Positions 30,914-37,709 of a DNA stretch of 42,400 nucleotides are shown here, piece after piece (position 1 is the stretch's first letter; the number at the start of each line of letters is the position of its first letter). The translations under genes and the position numbers were made by a program. Below the pieces are notes generated by a model. The model did not search any database. It was not told the DNA's origin and saw only the letters and a program-made list of their open reading frames with translations. The stretch lies in the IMG/VR virus record IMGVR_UViG_3300025105_000001, positions 1 through 42,400 of that record; one strand, written 5' to 3'. Source of the stretch: a virus.

Positions 30914-31468
30914 TCAGCAGAGCCACCCGCGCAGGTACCGGACTATTCCCATGGCCAGCACGCAGGCCATAAGGTCATACCGAAGTAGCAGGTCCAGATC
31001 ATGGGCATTGGTGACGAACCCCAGCTCGATCAGGGCCGCCGGCATGACCGTTCCACCCAGGACATAGTACCGGGCCGGCTTGACGCCGCGCCTGGGGACG
31101 TCTGGATAGACGCCCACTACCTCCTCGTAGACGCAGGCCGCTAATCTCCGCCCCTCCGAAGAGAAAAACTGCCCCTTCTGGAAGTAGAACGCCGCCGGGC
31201 CGGACGCGCCCGAATGGCTCCACCAGTCGGCGTGGACGGACATGAACAAATCGACCCCGGCGCGGTTGGCGATGCGGCACCTCTCTTCCAGTGATACGGT
31301 GTCATCGGACTCCCTGGTCAGAATGACGGTGTGTCCCCGGGGTTCCAGCAATTCCCTCACTCTAAGGCAGATCGGTAAAACAATATTCTTTTCTACTATT
31401 TCTCCTGCCCTGCATCCCGTATCGATCCCGCCATGGCCCGGGTCCAGGCATATCAGCGCCATCCTCAT
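30914..31468 (-). CDS. N-acetylmuramoyl-L-alanine amidase (Amidase_3)
   Basis: 184 aa from ATG 31468, overlapping the stop of the upstream amidase by four bases. Zinc-site motifs: LDPGHGGIDTGC, then EKNIVLPICLRVRELL, SVHADWWS, and catalytic Glu in ALIELGFVTNAHD. No signal peptide and, unlike its neighbour, no clear C-terminal anchor (ends IVRYLRGWLC). It cleaves the amide bond between MurNAc and the stem peptide. Second amidase of a holin-amidase-amidase lysis cassette. Confidence 0.9.
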   Translation of the reverse strand: MRMALICLDPGHGGIDTGCRAGEIVEKNIVLPICLRVRELLEPRGHTVILTRESDDTVSLEERCRIANRAGVDLFMSVHADWWSHSGASGPAAFYFQKGQFFSSEGRRLAACVYEEVVGVYPDVPRRGVKPARYYVLGGTVMPAALIELGFVTNAHDLDLLLRYDLMACVLAMGIVRYLRGWLC

Positions 31469-32139
31469 CTCCTTCTCACCAGCCAGATGTTCGCCCCGCC
31501 CAAAACCGCCCCGAAGAGCAGGAGCAGCCACGGCACGCGGGCCGGCCCAGGCGCCTTCGGCGGCCGCAGGCCCGCGTAGGCGTGCAACGCCGCCAGGTGA
31601 GCGTGGGCGATGGCCTGTATGATAGCCGGATTCGCCAGCTTCTCCTCATCCTCCGGGTTACTGATGAAGCCACTCTCGGTGAGCACGTGGAGAGTGCCGG
31701 GCAGGGAATTCCTCACCTCGACAAACCGGCCGTATGAAGACCAGCCCGGATAGACGGTTCTCACGCCGCGGTTTACCATTCCTGCGGCCCCGGCGACGTA
31801 CCCCGCCATCATTTCCGCGAGCCGCCAGCTCGGCGTATCCGGAAGCGCCCACACCTCGACTCCCTGCGCGCTGCTGTCAAAAACGGAATTGACGTGGAAC
31901 TCGATTATCAGGTTGGCCCCGACATTCCTGGCCGTCGAAATGATGGTTCCGAGATAGACGCGCACGTCCCCGGTCCTGACCCGGTAGACACGATGGCCGC
32001 AGGCGCCGGCCAGGGCCGCAAACGCCCCGTCTATTTCGAGCGTGATCGCCTTCTCCGGCCGGTGCGGACGGTATGGGTTCAGGGCACCCGAATCGTCTCC
32101 CCCGTGCCCCGCGGCCGTGACGATAATCATGGCTACCAC
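31465..32139 (-). CDS. N-acetylmuramoyl-L-alanine amidase with C-terminal membrane anchor
   Basis: 224 aa. Amidase_3 motifs: TAAGHGGDDSG, RPEKAITLEID, IIEFHVNSVF and LTESGFISNPEDEEKL. The C terminus has a Pro linker (PPKAPGPARVP), a hydrophobic helix (WLLLLFGAVLGGANIWLV) and RRR. The same enzyme-linker-helix-RRR plan appears in structural-operon proteins, so this enzyme could be a virion or inner-membrane-bound lysin. It overlaps the holin-like gene by seven bases. Confidence 0.88.
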   Translation of the reverse strand: MVAMIIVTAAGHGGDDSGALNPYRPHRPEKAITLEIDGAFAALAGACGHRVYRVRTGDVRVYLGTIISTARNVGANLIIEFHVNSVFDSSAQGVEVWALPDTPSWRLAEMMAGYVAGAAGMVNRGVRTVYPGWSSYGRFVEVRNSLPGTLHVLTESGFISNPEDEEKLANPAIIQAIAHAHLAALHAYAGLRPPKAPGPARVPWLLLLFGAVLGGANIWLVRRR

Positions 32140-32360
32140 CTGCTGGCCAGCAACGTCCCGAGAACACCCACGAGCATTGACAGGACGGAGATTATGATGG
32201 TAATACTGTAAGGCAACCGGTGCACCAGGTGATTCACTACCTCTTCGCGAAGAGATGCGAGGTTCTGGCTGATTTCTTCGAGCTGCCTGCTCTGATTCAC
32301 TGTGCGCTCCTCCAGGACCGCGATGCGCTGACAGATTTCCGCCAGCTCCGGATTGGCCAT
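32133..32360 (-). CDS. XhlA-like holin/hemolysin
   Basis: 75 aa, ATG 32360 chosen over the longer ORF start. An N-terminal amphipathic coiled coil (ELAEICQRIAVLEERTVNQS) and a C-terminal membrane helix (ITIIISVLSMLVGVLGTLLA) ending SRW: the layout of XhlA proteins, which work with a holin and amidase in Bacillus PBSX-type lysis. The next two genes are amidases, which supports the role. Confidence 0.7.
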   Translation of the reverse strand: MANPELAEICQRIAVLEERTVNQSRQLEEISQNLASLREEVVNHLVHRLPYSITIIISVLSMLVGVLGTLLASRW

Positions 32361-32410
32361 TCCGCTCACCCCGAGACTATCGTAACCGGAAGGATACTGC
32401 TCGGTAAAGG

Positions 32411-32439
32411 TTGACCCCGGAGCCGCGATGTGGTACAAT
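32411..32439 (+). promoter_or_regulatory. Promoter of the recombinase operon
   Basis: TTGACC (32411-32416) and TACAAT (32434-32439) with a 17-base spacer, 52 bases before ATG 32491. It is divergent from the lysis cassette. Confidence 0.6.
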
Positions 32440-32490
32440 CCAGCCAGGATAATCAACGGAATTATCCAAACCGACACGAGGAGGAGCAAA

Positions 32491-32673
32491 ATGAGCCAGG
32501 GGCAATATCTCATCTACACCGTCGACCGCAACGGGCAGGAAATAAGATACAACCTGAGCAAAGAGGATGCATTGCTGATAGTCAAAGAACTGGTAGAAGC
32601 ATTCGACATAGACCTCGACGCGCTAAAATACGCCATCAAGCACTATCCGGTGAAGGAGAGCCAGCAGTGCTAG
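32491..32673 (+). CDS. Small acidic protein upstream of the recombinase
   Basis: 60 aa from ATG 32491 (GAGGAGGAG upstream). IYTVDRNGQEIRYNLSKEDA, then a helix VKELVEAFDIDLDALKYAI. No domain recognised. It overlaps the recombinase start by seven bases, so the two are coupled; it could be a recombination directionality or accessory factor, by position only. Confidence 0.55.
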   Translation: MSQGQYLIYTVDRNGQEIRYNLSKEDALLIVKELVEAFDIDLDALKYAIKHYPVKESQQC

Positions 32674-33518
32674 ACCTGCTCGACAAGTACGCCGCCAGCC
32701 TCTCCGGCAGCCGGGCCGTGTACCTGCCAAAGGTGAAGCGCTTCCTCGACGAGTGCGAAGGCGACTTCTCGCGCCGGGCCGTCGAGCGCCACCTGAACCG
32801 GCTGCGCGAGGAGGGATACGCCGACGGCACGATAGAACTGGTGTTCAAGACCCTGAAGCGATTCTACAAGGTGAACGGCCTGGAGTGGCCCTTCCGCCCG
32901 ATGGAAAGGCCGACCATCAGGGAAAAGGAAGTCTTTGCGCCCGCCCTCAACCCCATGCTGGTCGAGGCGATGATCCGGGCCGCGAAACGGGGCCGGCTCA
33001 ACGAGCAGGAGACAGCCATGCTGGTCCTGTCGACCACCTACGGGCTGCGCCGCAAGGAGCTTGCGGGACTGAGAAAGAGCGACCTGCGGCCGGCGGAAAG
33101 GCTGCTGTTCGTGGAGACCGCCAAGCGCGGCCGGCAGCGGTACCACATCGTCCCCGATGAGATCCTGCCCTACCTGGAAAGGTACAGCTTCCCTCCTGTC
33201 TCCGAAATGAAAGTGACGAAAATCTACTACTCCATAGAAAAGAAACTCGGCCTGGAGCGAATGGCGGAGGTGGGATGGCACGCCATCAGGCGCATCCTGA
33301 ACCGCTTGCTCGTCGAAGCCGGCCTGCCGGAGCCGGTCATCATGAGCTTCCTCCGGTGGAAGAGGAGCCACCGGTCGATGGTGGGGCTCTACTTCTCCGT
33401 CACCATCGTCGGCGGACCGGAAGAAAAAGGAGTGGAGGTGGCCCGCGCCGACCGCGAGGTGGACGAAGCCGTCTTCAAGGTCCACCCGTTCGTCCCGTTA
33501 TGGAAGCCGAGTGCCTAG
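32667..33518 (+). CDS. Tyrosine recombinase/integrase
   Basis: 283 aa from GTG 32667 (AAGGAGAG upstream). An N-terminal SAM-like DNA-binding region (YLPKVKRFLDECEGDFSRRA) and catalytic domain with TYGLRRKELAGLRKSDL (first Arg), a Lys-containing beta hairpin (VETAKRGRQRYHIVP), GWHAIRRILNRLL (HxxR), a RWKRSHRSM segment and GLYF with the likely Tyr nucleophile. Family role: site-specific integration/excision or dimer resolution. I see no tRNA-derived att site next to it. Confidence 0.9.
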   Translation: MLDLLDKYAASLSGSRAVYLPKVKRFLDECEGDFSRRAVERHLNRLREEGYADGTIELVFKTLKRFYKVNGLEWPFRPMERPTIREKEVFAPALNPMLVEAMIRAAKRGRLNEQETAMLVLSTTYGLRRKELAGLRKSDLRPAERLLFVETAKRGRQRYHIVPDEILPYLERYSFPPVSEMKVTKIYYSIEKKLGLERMAEVGWHAIRRILNRLLVEAGLPEPVIMSFLRWKRSHRSMVGLYFSVTIVGGPEEKGVEVARADREVDEAVFKVHPFVPLWKPSA

Positions 33519-34605
33519 AGAGAAGCGGGCAAAGGCCAGGCCGGCCCCGGCCCCGCAGGTAATCGCGACCGAGGAGCTGCCGCCCTGGCGTACCGTCGAA
33601 AAGATCCGCTTCTGGTGCCCCCTGTGCGGCATGGTGGCGGACGAGGACCGCCTGGACGGGTCGCCCTACCCGGTCAAGGTCAAGCGCCATGTCTTCGGGG
33701 GCAAGCTGCCGGGCGGCGCCGGATTTATGCGCTATCTACCGGTGCAGGACGAGAGCCAGCCCAGGCGCATAATGGCCCGCCTGGCGGAGCTGGCGAAGGA
33801 GCTGCCGGCGCGCCTGACCCTGGCGGAATACGAGGAGGAAAAGACCTTCGCTGGATGGTGCCGCGAGGCCCGCAGGAGATTCGGCCTGGAACGGGATTAC
33901 GACGTGGTACTACACGGGCTGACCTTGGCCCTAACGGAGCAGGCGGGATTCGACGTCACACCCGGGGAATTAGACGCGCTCTTTCACAACCCCCTAGCCG
34001 ACGCCACGCCCGAAGACACCTACGCCGACCTGGCCGCGGGCATGGCACGCGCGTTGTCGGAGCGGGCCAAGCACCTGCCGTACTACATGTCCCTGGACGA
34101 AACACTGGCCGTCGCGACGGCCGCGGACCTGGCCCAAATACCGGTGCCGTTCCTCGCGGTGGAGGCGGAAGTGGCCGGGGCGTTGAAGAAGGAGAAGATA
34201 CGCCGGGGAACCAAGAAGTACCGGGAGTGGATGCGGGAAAACGCCGAGAAGATCGTGTCCATCGCCCGGGAAGAATTCGAGCGGGCCAAGGCCTGGCGCC
34301 TGGCGGAGGCGAAGGCCAGACTCCGGGAGTGGCAGGAGGATGCCGGCCGGGCCGCGAATTACCGCGAGATACTGGAAAGAGCCCTGGACATAGCGGTCGA
34401 GATCCACGTCCTGGCCGAAAAGAAAATCCCGGCGGCCCTGCTCGCCGAGGTGACGCAAGCCGGCGAGGCGCTGCAGAAGGCCGCGGGTAATGCGGCCATC
34501 GTGGAAAGGGCAGTCGAAAAGCTGGAGGAGAAAACGTTCGAGGAATACGTGCAGGAAAGGGGCACGCCCCTGGTGAAAGAGGCGTGGGAGGCATTGCAGG
34601 GATAG
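33511..34605 (+). CDS. Large helical protein with N-terminal zinc knuckle
   Basis: 364 aa from GTG 33511, overlapping the recombinase stop. Residues about 36-39 are CPLC, half a zinc knuckle with no clear partner; the rest is helical and charged (IRRGTKKYREWMRENAEKIV, AWRLAEAKARLREWQEDAGR). The stop codon is supplied by the outer end of repeat R4, so R4 may have trimmed the original C terminus. Function unknown. Confidence 0.65.
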   Translation: MPREKRAKARPAPAPQVIATEELPPWRTVEKIRFWCPLCGMVADEDRLDGSPYPVKVKRHVFGGKLPGGAGFMRYLPVQDESQPRRIMARLAELAKELPARLTLAEYEEEKTFAGWCREARRRFGLERDYDVVLHGLTLALTEQAGFDVTPGELDALFHNPLADATPEDTYADLAAGMARALSERAKHLPYYMSLDETLAVATAADLAQIPVPFLAVEAEVAGALKKEKIRRGTKKYREWMRENAEKIVSIAREEFERAKAWRLAEAKARLREWQEDAGRAANYREILERALDIAVEIHVLAEKKIPAALLAEVTQAGEALQKAAGNAAIVERAVEKLEEKTFEEYVQERGTPLVKEAWEALQG

Positions 34606-34679
34606 CTCCGCTCGCCCCGCCTTCGGCGGGGCTCGCTCCGGGGGTTTTGTACCGCTTTAAGGGGCACCAGCACCTCAAA
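34601..34679 (-). repeat. Dispersed hairpin repeat R4 (reverse orientation)
   Basis: Fourth copy. On the minus strand it reads TTTGAGGTGCTGGTGCCCC to CGAGCGGAGCTATC with hairpin GCCCCGCC/GGCGGGGC and a GAA loop. Together with R5 it flanks structured-RNA copy B as an inverted pair. Its end contributes the stop codon of the preceding gene. Confidence 0.85.
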
Positions 34680-34689
34680 TTGACACGCT

Positions 34690-34832
34690 TGCCATGGCGC
34701 CTTGCTCCGGGCGGGAGGATAGGCTGCTGGTTTGGGGTCCAGCAGTCGAGCGCCCGTCCGGGGGCGTACAGCACCTGTCGGGCGGAGGCGGGCGACCTTT
34801 GTATGCCCCGTCTCCCGTCCGGAGGAAGGCGT
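34690..34832 (+). ncRNA. Candidate structured RNA, copy B
   Basis: Related to 9705-9836. A closing helix of 21 positions (one G-G mismatch, two G-U) pairs 34697-34717 with 34812-34832; hairpin CTGCTGG/CCAGCAG (34724-34730 with 34739-34745) keeps pairing through two compensatory changes relative to copy A. An alternative 11-bp pairing between GGGGCGTACAG and CTTTGTATGCCCC would compete with the third hairpin, as in a switch. It sits exactly between inverted repeats R4 and R5, upstream of a membrane-protein gene. Confidence 0.55.
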
Positions 34833-34851
34833 TCAGCGGCAAGTCTGTCCG

Positions 34852-34927
34852 TTTGAGGTGCTGGTGCCCCTGGGAGCGCAATAAAACCCCCGGAGCGAGG
34901 CCGCCGGAGGCGGCCGAGCGGAGCGAT
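34852..34927 (+). repeat. Dispersed hairpin repeat R5
   Basis: Fifth copy, plus orientation, with hairpin GGCCGCC/GGCGGCC and a GGA loop, ending GAGCGGAGCGATC. It lies immediately upstream of the AAAGGAGG of gene 34945. R4-RNA B-R5 forms a 327-bp unit with inverted ends. Confidence 0.85.
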
Positions 34928-34944
34928 CTAAAAGGAGGCTCGTC

Positions 34945-35271
34945 ATGTCCCCGTTTAGAGTCCTGATTCTTCACGCCCTGTTCGTCTGCTTCAACGTGGT
35001 GGACGCCTATATGACTGCCTGGCAGATGGACCCAGAATACACCCTGGAGGCCAATCCGATAATGCGGTGGCTGATGGTTCACCACGGCGGCCTGGCCGCG
35101 GCCATGCTGGTCAAGATTGCGCTTATAGTGATAGCCACCTACCTTGCAACCCTGGCCCTGCGGCGCCGCGCGCGTCTGGCGCGGCCGGGATTGGTCATCG
35201 TCACCGCAGGTTATGGTCTGTTGACCCTCTACCACGCCGTGGGCGCAATTCTGGTTGCAACCTTGACCTAA
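34945..35271 (+). CDS. DUF5658-like membrane protein
   Basis: 108 aa from ATG 34945 (AAAGGAGG upstream). Three membrane helices; the first with FNVVDAYMTAWQMDPEYTLE and ANPIMRWLM fits the NxxDxxxT...ExNPxM pattern of DUF5658 proteins. Function of the family is unknown to me. The stop lies in the first unit of a 30-bp tandem repeat. Confidence 0.65.
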   Translation: MSPFRVLILHALFVCFNVVDAYMTAWQMDPEYTLEANPIMRWLMVHHGGLAAAMLVKIALIVIATYLATLALRRRARLARPGLVIVTAGYGLLTLYHAVGAILVATLT

Positions 35272-35340
35272 CCCCTGCTTCCCGCCGCAACCCCGACCTA
35301 ACCTCTACTTCCCGCCAGAACCCCGACCCAGGCTCTGCTA
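35265..35340. repeat. 30-bp tandem repeat (about 2.5 copies)
   Basis: Units start at 35265, 35295 and 35325 with GACCTAACCCCTGCTTCCCG in the first and a few substitutions in the second; the third is partial. C-rich on the plus strand. It begins inside the end of the membrane-protein gene. Beyond it, 35341-35544 holds only the palindrome at 35412 and no gene I can support. Confidence 0.7.
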
Positions 35341-35411
35341 TGTCCATCCGGACCCTCAAAAGCACTCCCAGAAGATCCCAACCCCTGCTCCGGAGATCTA
35401 AGCCTTCTCCC

Positions 35412-35429
35412 ATTTCGATATATCGAAAT
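35412..35429. promoter_or_regulatory. 18-bp perfect palindrome (operator candidate)
   Basis: ATTTCGATATATCGAAAT is a perfect A/T-rich palindrome in a G+C-rich region, 116 bases upstream of the sigma-like gene. Symmetry and placement suit a dimeric regulator site. It lacks a U tract and is too short-stemmed for a terminator. Confidence 0.5.
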
Positions 35430-35544
35430 TATCCTGGGAGGATTATTGCGGTTGGACGTCGAATATGTTTTTGCGAAGCTGGGCCGGAAGGGAGGGTAGC
35501 TGCGTGATGGACGGCCCGAACACTATATGAAAGGAAGGGATAAC

Positions 35545-36381
35545 ATGGCTCGTGGACGCGGGGCCGGTAAGGTTATCAGCTATACTTTACCGGTCGAACA
35601 AGCAAGGCAATATAAACCGCATAGATGGTACTTTGTCCACAAGGCCGAGGATAAACCGGCGCCACCTGACCACCAGGATTTAGATGCAATAATCAACCGG
35701 AAAAAAACCACAGTACCAACCACGATAAAAGCCAAAGTAACTATGGCACTAGATGAGCAGGGACAGCCAATTCGCAGAGAAGTTTGTTACCGGTTGGATG
35801 GTGAGCAAGTAAAACCAGTCACTAGCAGGAAACTGCGCGCTATTCGATACACCCAAGAGGAAAAGAGAGTATTTGCTGAATGGTACGCCATGGCGAAAAA
35901 GCTAATCTCCCGACGGGTCCCGGCCCGTGATAGGGAGGATATCCTGCAGGAAATAGCAGTCAAGTTAATAGCAAGGAACAAACAATCTCCTGCCATGGTC
36001 TACCTGGTCACAAAGGAAACACTCGTCCAATACTATCGCCGGGGCCGGATCGAAAACAGGAATTATCGTAACCTACTTATGTTTCGGGCTTACACTCAGA
36101 CTGTTTACAGTAAGAAGACAGGCCAACCTCTTCGGACCGTCCACGTGGCCAAATACGTGGACGGTACAGAGGAAACGATCCTAACCCTTGACGATATCGC
36201 AGAAGAGGTGGGGATCGACACTACAGAAGTCACGATTGACAAGCTATTCTTCGATAGTCTGCCTAAGTCGATTAGGGATATCGCCCAAAAGCGGGCCGAG
36301 GGATACCCGTTAACCGGGGCCGAAAGAACGGCACTCTATCGCTTCCTGAAGCGAAACACGGATCTGCTGCAATACCTGTGA
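35545..36381 (+). CDS. Sigma-70-family-like transcription factor
   Basis: 278 aa; ATG 35545 chosen because GGAAGGGA lies just before it (ATG 35527 possible). After a lysine-rich N-terminal 100 residues, DREDILQEIAVKLIARN followed by YLVTKETLVQYYRRGRIENR resembles sigma region 2; near the C terminus LPKSIRDIAQKRAEGYPL and a terminal helix resemble region 4. G+C is clearly lower than in flanking genes, a sign of separate origin. It probably directs polymerase to viral promoters. A strong terminator follows. Confidence 0.55.
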   Translation: MARGRGAGKVISYTLPVEQARQYKPHRWYFVHKAEDKPAPPDHQDLDAIINRKKTTVPTTIKAKVTMALDEQGQPIRREVCYRLDGEQVKPVTSRKLRAIRYTQEEKRVFAEWYAMAKKLISRRVPARDREDILQEIAVKLIARNKQSPAMVYLVTKETLVQYYRRGRIENRNYRNLLMFRAYTQTVYSKKTGQPLRTVHVAKYVDGTEETILTLDDIAEEVGIDTTEVTIDKLFFDSLPKSIRDIAQKRAEGYPLTGAERTALYRFLKRNTDLLQYL

Positions 36382-36427
36382 CATTTCGACCCTTGGCTGT
36401 ACGTATTCCTTTGTGAGGGAACTGAAT

Positions 36428-36462
36428 AAGGGTTGGGTTGTTTGACCCAACCCTTTTCTTTT
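36428..36462 (+). terminator. Rho-independent terminator after the sigma-like gene
   Basis: An 11-bp perfect stem AAGGGTTGGGT/ACCCAACCCTT (36428-36438 with 36445-36455), loop of six, followed by TTCTTTT. Confidence 0.85.
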
Positions 36463-36518
36463 CCCCGAAACTGAATACGGAGGGTCCGAGCATGGATTCG
36501 CGAACCAATGCTCGGAGA

Positions 36519-36657
36519 GCTGGCCGGGCTCTAACCCGGCCTTCTGCATCCCTGCGGGGGTGTAGAAGGGCGGGTTAGACCGCCCTCTGTCCTAACCCGG
36601 GCTGCGTAACGCGCCTTGGGGACCGGCAGAGAAAACTCAATACGTGGAGGTGGGCCG
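36519..36657 (+). promoter_or_regulatory. Multi-hairpin leader L1
   Basis: Four consecutive hairpins upstream of gene 36658: GGCCGGG/CCCGGCC, TTCTGCA/TGTAGAA, GGGCGG/CCGCCC, and a CCCGGG stem with GCG-TAA-CGC tip, then GAGAAAACT before the ribosome site. The whole 120-nt order is repeated in L2 (37571-37709) with different stem sequences that still pair. An 8-bp CCGAGCAT/ATGCTCGG hairpin (36487-36515) precedes it. Attenuation or mRNA protection are possible roles. Confidence 0.6.
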
Positions 36658-37509
36658 ATGGCTCAAAAAGCCTATCGGGCCCGCTTCCGGGAGGGGTTCG
36701 TCGAACTCGAACCCGTCCGCCGGGTCATCTACCGGTGGCGGATAGGGGAATCACCTCCCTGGCCAGCCTTCTTCGACGTCGAATCCGTCGAGGAAGTAGA
36801 CGGCCAGAAGGTGTATCCTTATCCCTGCCGTCGGATTGAGGATCCGGTATACGTCGCCACCCGTATGTTATCCACCCGCGGTGGACACAATGCGTGGTGG
36901 CGGGCGGGGGATATGGCTCGGCGGTGCTTCAACCGAGCGCCGTACGAGCCCGTCTTCCGTGGATGGGTTCAAAACTTCGAATGGGCCCCTGCGGCCAATG
37001 CGATGGCCGACCGGGACGGCCTCCTGCTTTATGCCTCGCGGTTGAAGCAGGAGTGGGTGGCCGACCCGGAGTCTACCCTAATCGTCCAGGGTGGTACGGC
37101 TACGCTGAATTGGTCAGGGGAGCTTATTCCCCCCGACGACCTACCGGAAGCCGTGGTCCGGGAGGAACCCCATCGAGGCCACCTGCGGCTGGCAGTCGGG
37201 CACCTCGCGCCAAATATCCTGCGCGAGGCTGATCCCGACTACCGCCAGGGCCACCTCTCGTTATATCGCCTTGAGGGTGATATAACGAAGGTGGCTGACT
37301 ACTTCTACCCCTATGGTCGGGTAGTGTTTAACCACTACCTGACCGGGGGGTCAGGAGTGGTGGCGCAGTGGCACGAGTGGTTTCTCATCCGTGTTTACCG
37401 GTTGACCGACACTCCGATCCTTTCGCCGGACCACAATCCCATTTGGCCGGCGCCGGGTTGGTATATCGCGCACCACCCGGTGCCGAGAGCCAGGGGTGAC
37501 GTGGATTGA
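36658..37509 (+). CDS. Hypothetical Trp/Arg-rich protein
   Basis: 283 aa from ATG 36658 (GGAGGTG upstream). Rich in Trp, Tyr and Arg (RRVIYRWRIGESPPWPAFFD, AWWRAGDMARRCFNRAPYEP). No catalytic motif recognised. It shares a leader type with the clamp gene, so the two may be co-regulated. Confidence 0.65.
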   Translation: MAQKAYRARFREGFVELEPVRRVIYRWRIGESPPWPAFFDVESVEEVDGQKVYPYPCRRIEDPVYVATRMLSTRGGHNAWWRAGDMARRCFNRAPYEPVFRGWVQNFEWAPAANAMADRDGLLLYASRLKQEWVADPESTLIVQGGTATLNWSGELIPPDDLPEAVVREEPHRGHLRLAVGHLAPNILREADPDYRQGHLSLYRLEGDITKVADYFYPYGRVVFNHYLTGGSGVVAQWHEWFLIRVYRLTDTPILSPDHNPIWPAPGWYIAHHPVPRARGDVD

Positions 37510-37520
37510 CGTGGATTGAG

Positions 37521-37600
37521 GAAGAGAAGTAGGCCGGGATACGTGCCCGGCCTTTTTCCTGAGGAGAAGTAGGCCGGGACACGTGCCCGGCCTTTTTCCT
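37521..37600 (+). terminator. Duplicated terminator (two 40-bp tandem units)
   Basis: Units 37521-37560 and 37561-37600 differ at two bases. Each has an AGGCCGGG/CCCGGCCT stem followed by TTTT. The second unit doubles as the first hairpin of leader L2. A tandem copy would strengthen termination after gene 36658. Confidence 0.8.
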
Positions 37601-37709
37601 GCCCACGCAGGAAAAAGGGCGGGCACGAACCCGCCCTCCGCCCCAACCGGGGCCGCGCAACGCGCCCCGGGACAAGCGGGGAAAACTACATAAGGGGGTG
37701 CGCTTTTCC
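37571..37709 (+). promoter_or_regulatory. Multi-hairpin leader L2
   Basis: Same hairpin order as L1: GGCCGGG/CCCGGCC; a TTTTTCCTGC/GCAGGAAAAA stem; GGGCGGG/CCCGCCC; and CCGGGGC/GCCCCGG with a GCG-CAA-CGC tip; then GGGAAAACTACATAAGGGGG. Substitutions relative to L1 fall mostly on both sides of stems. It lies just upstream of the sliding-clamp-like gene. Confidence 0.6.
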
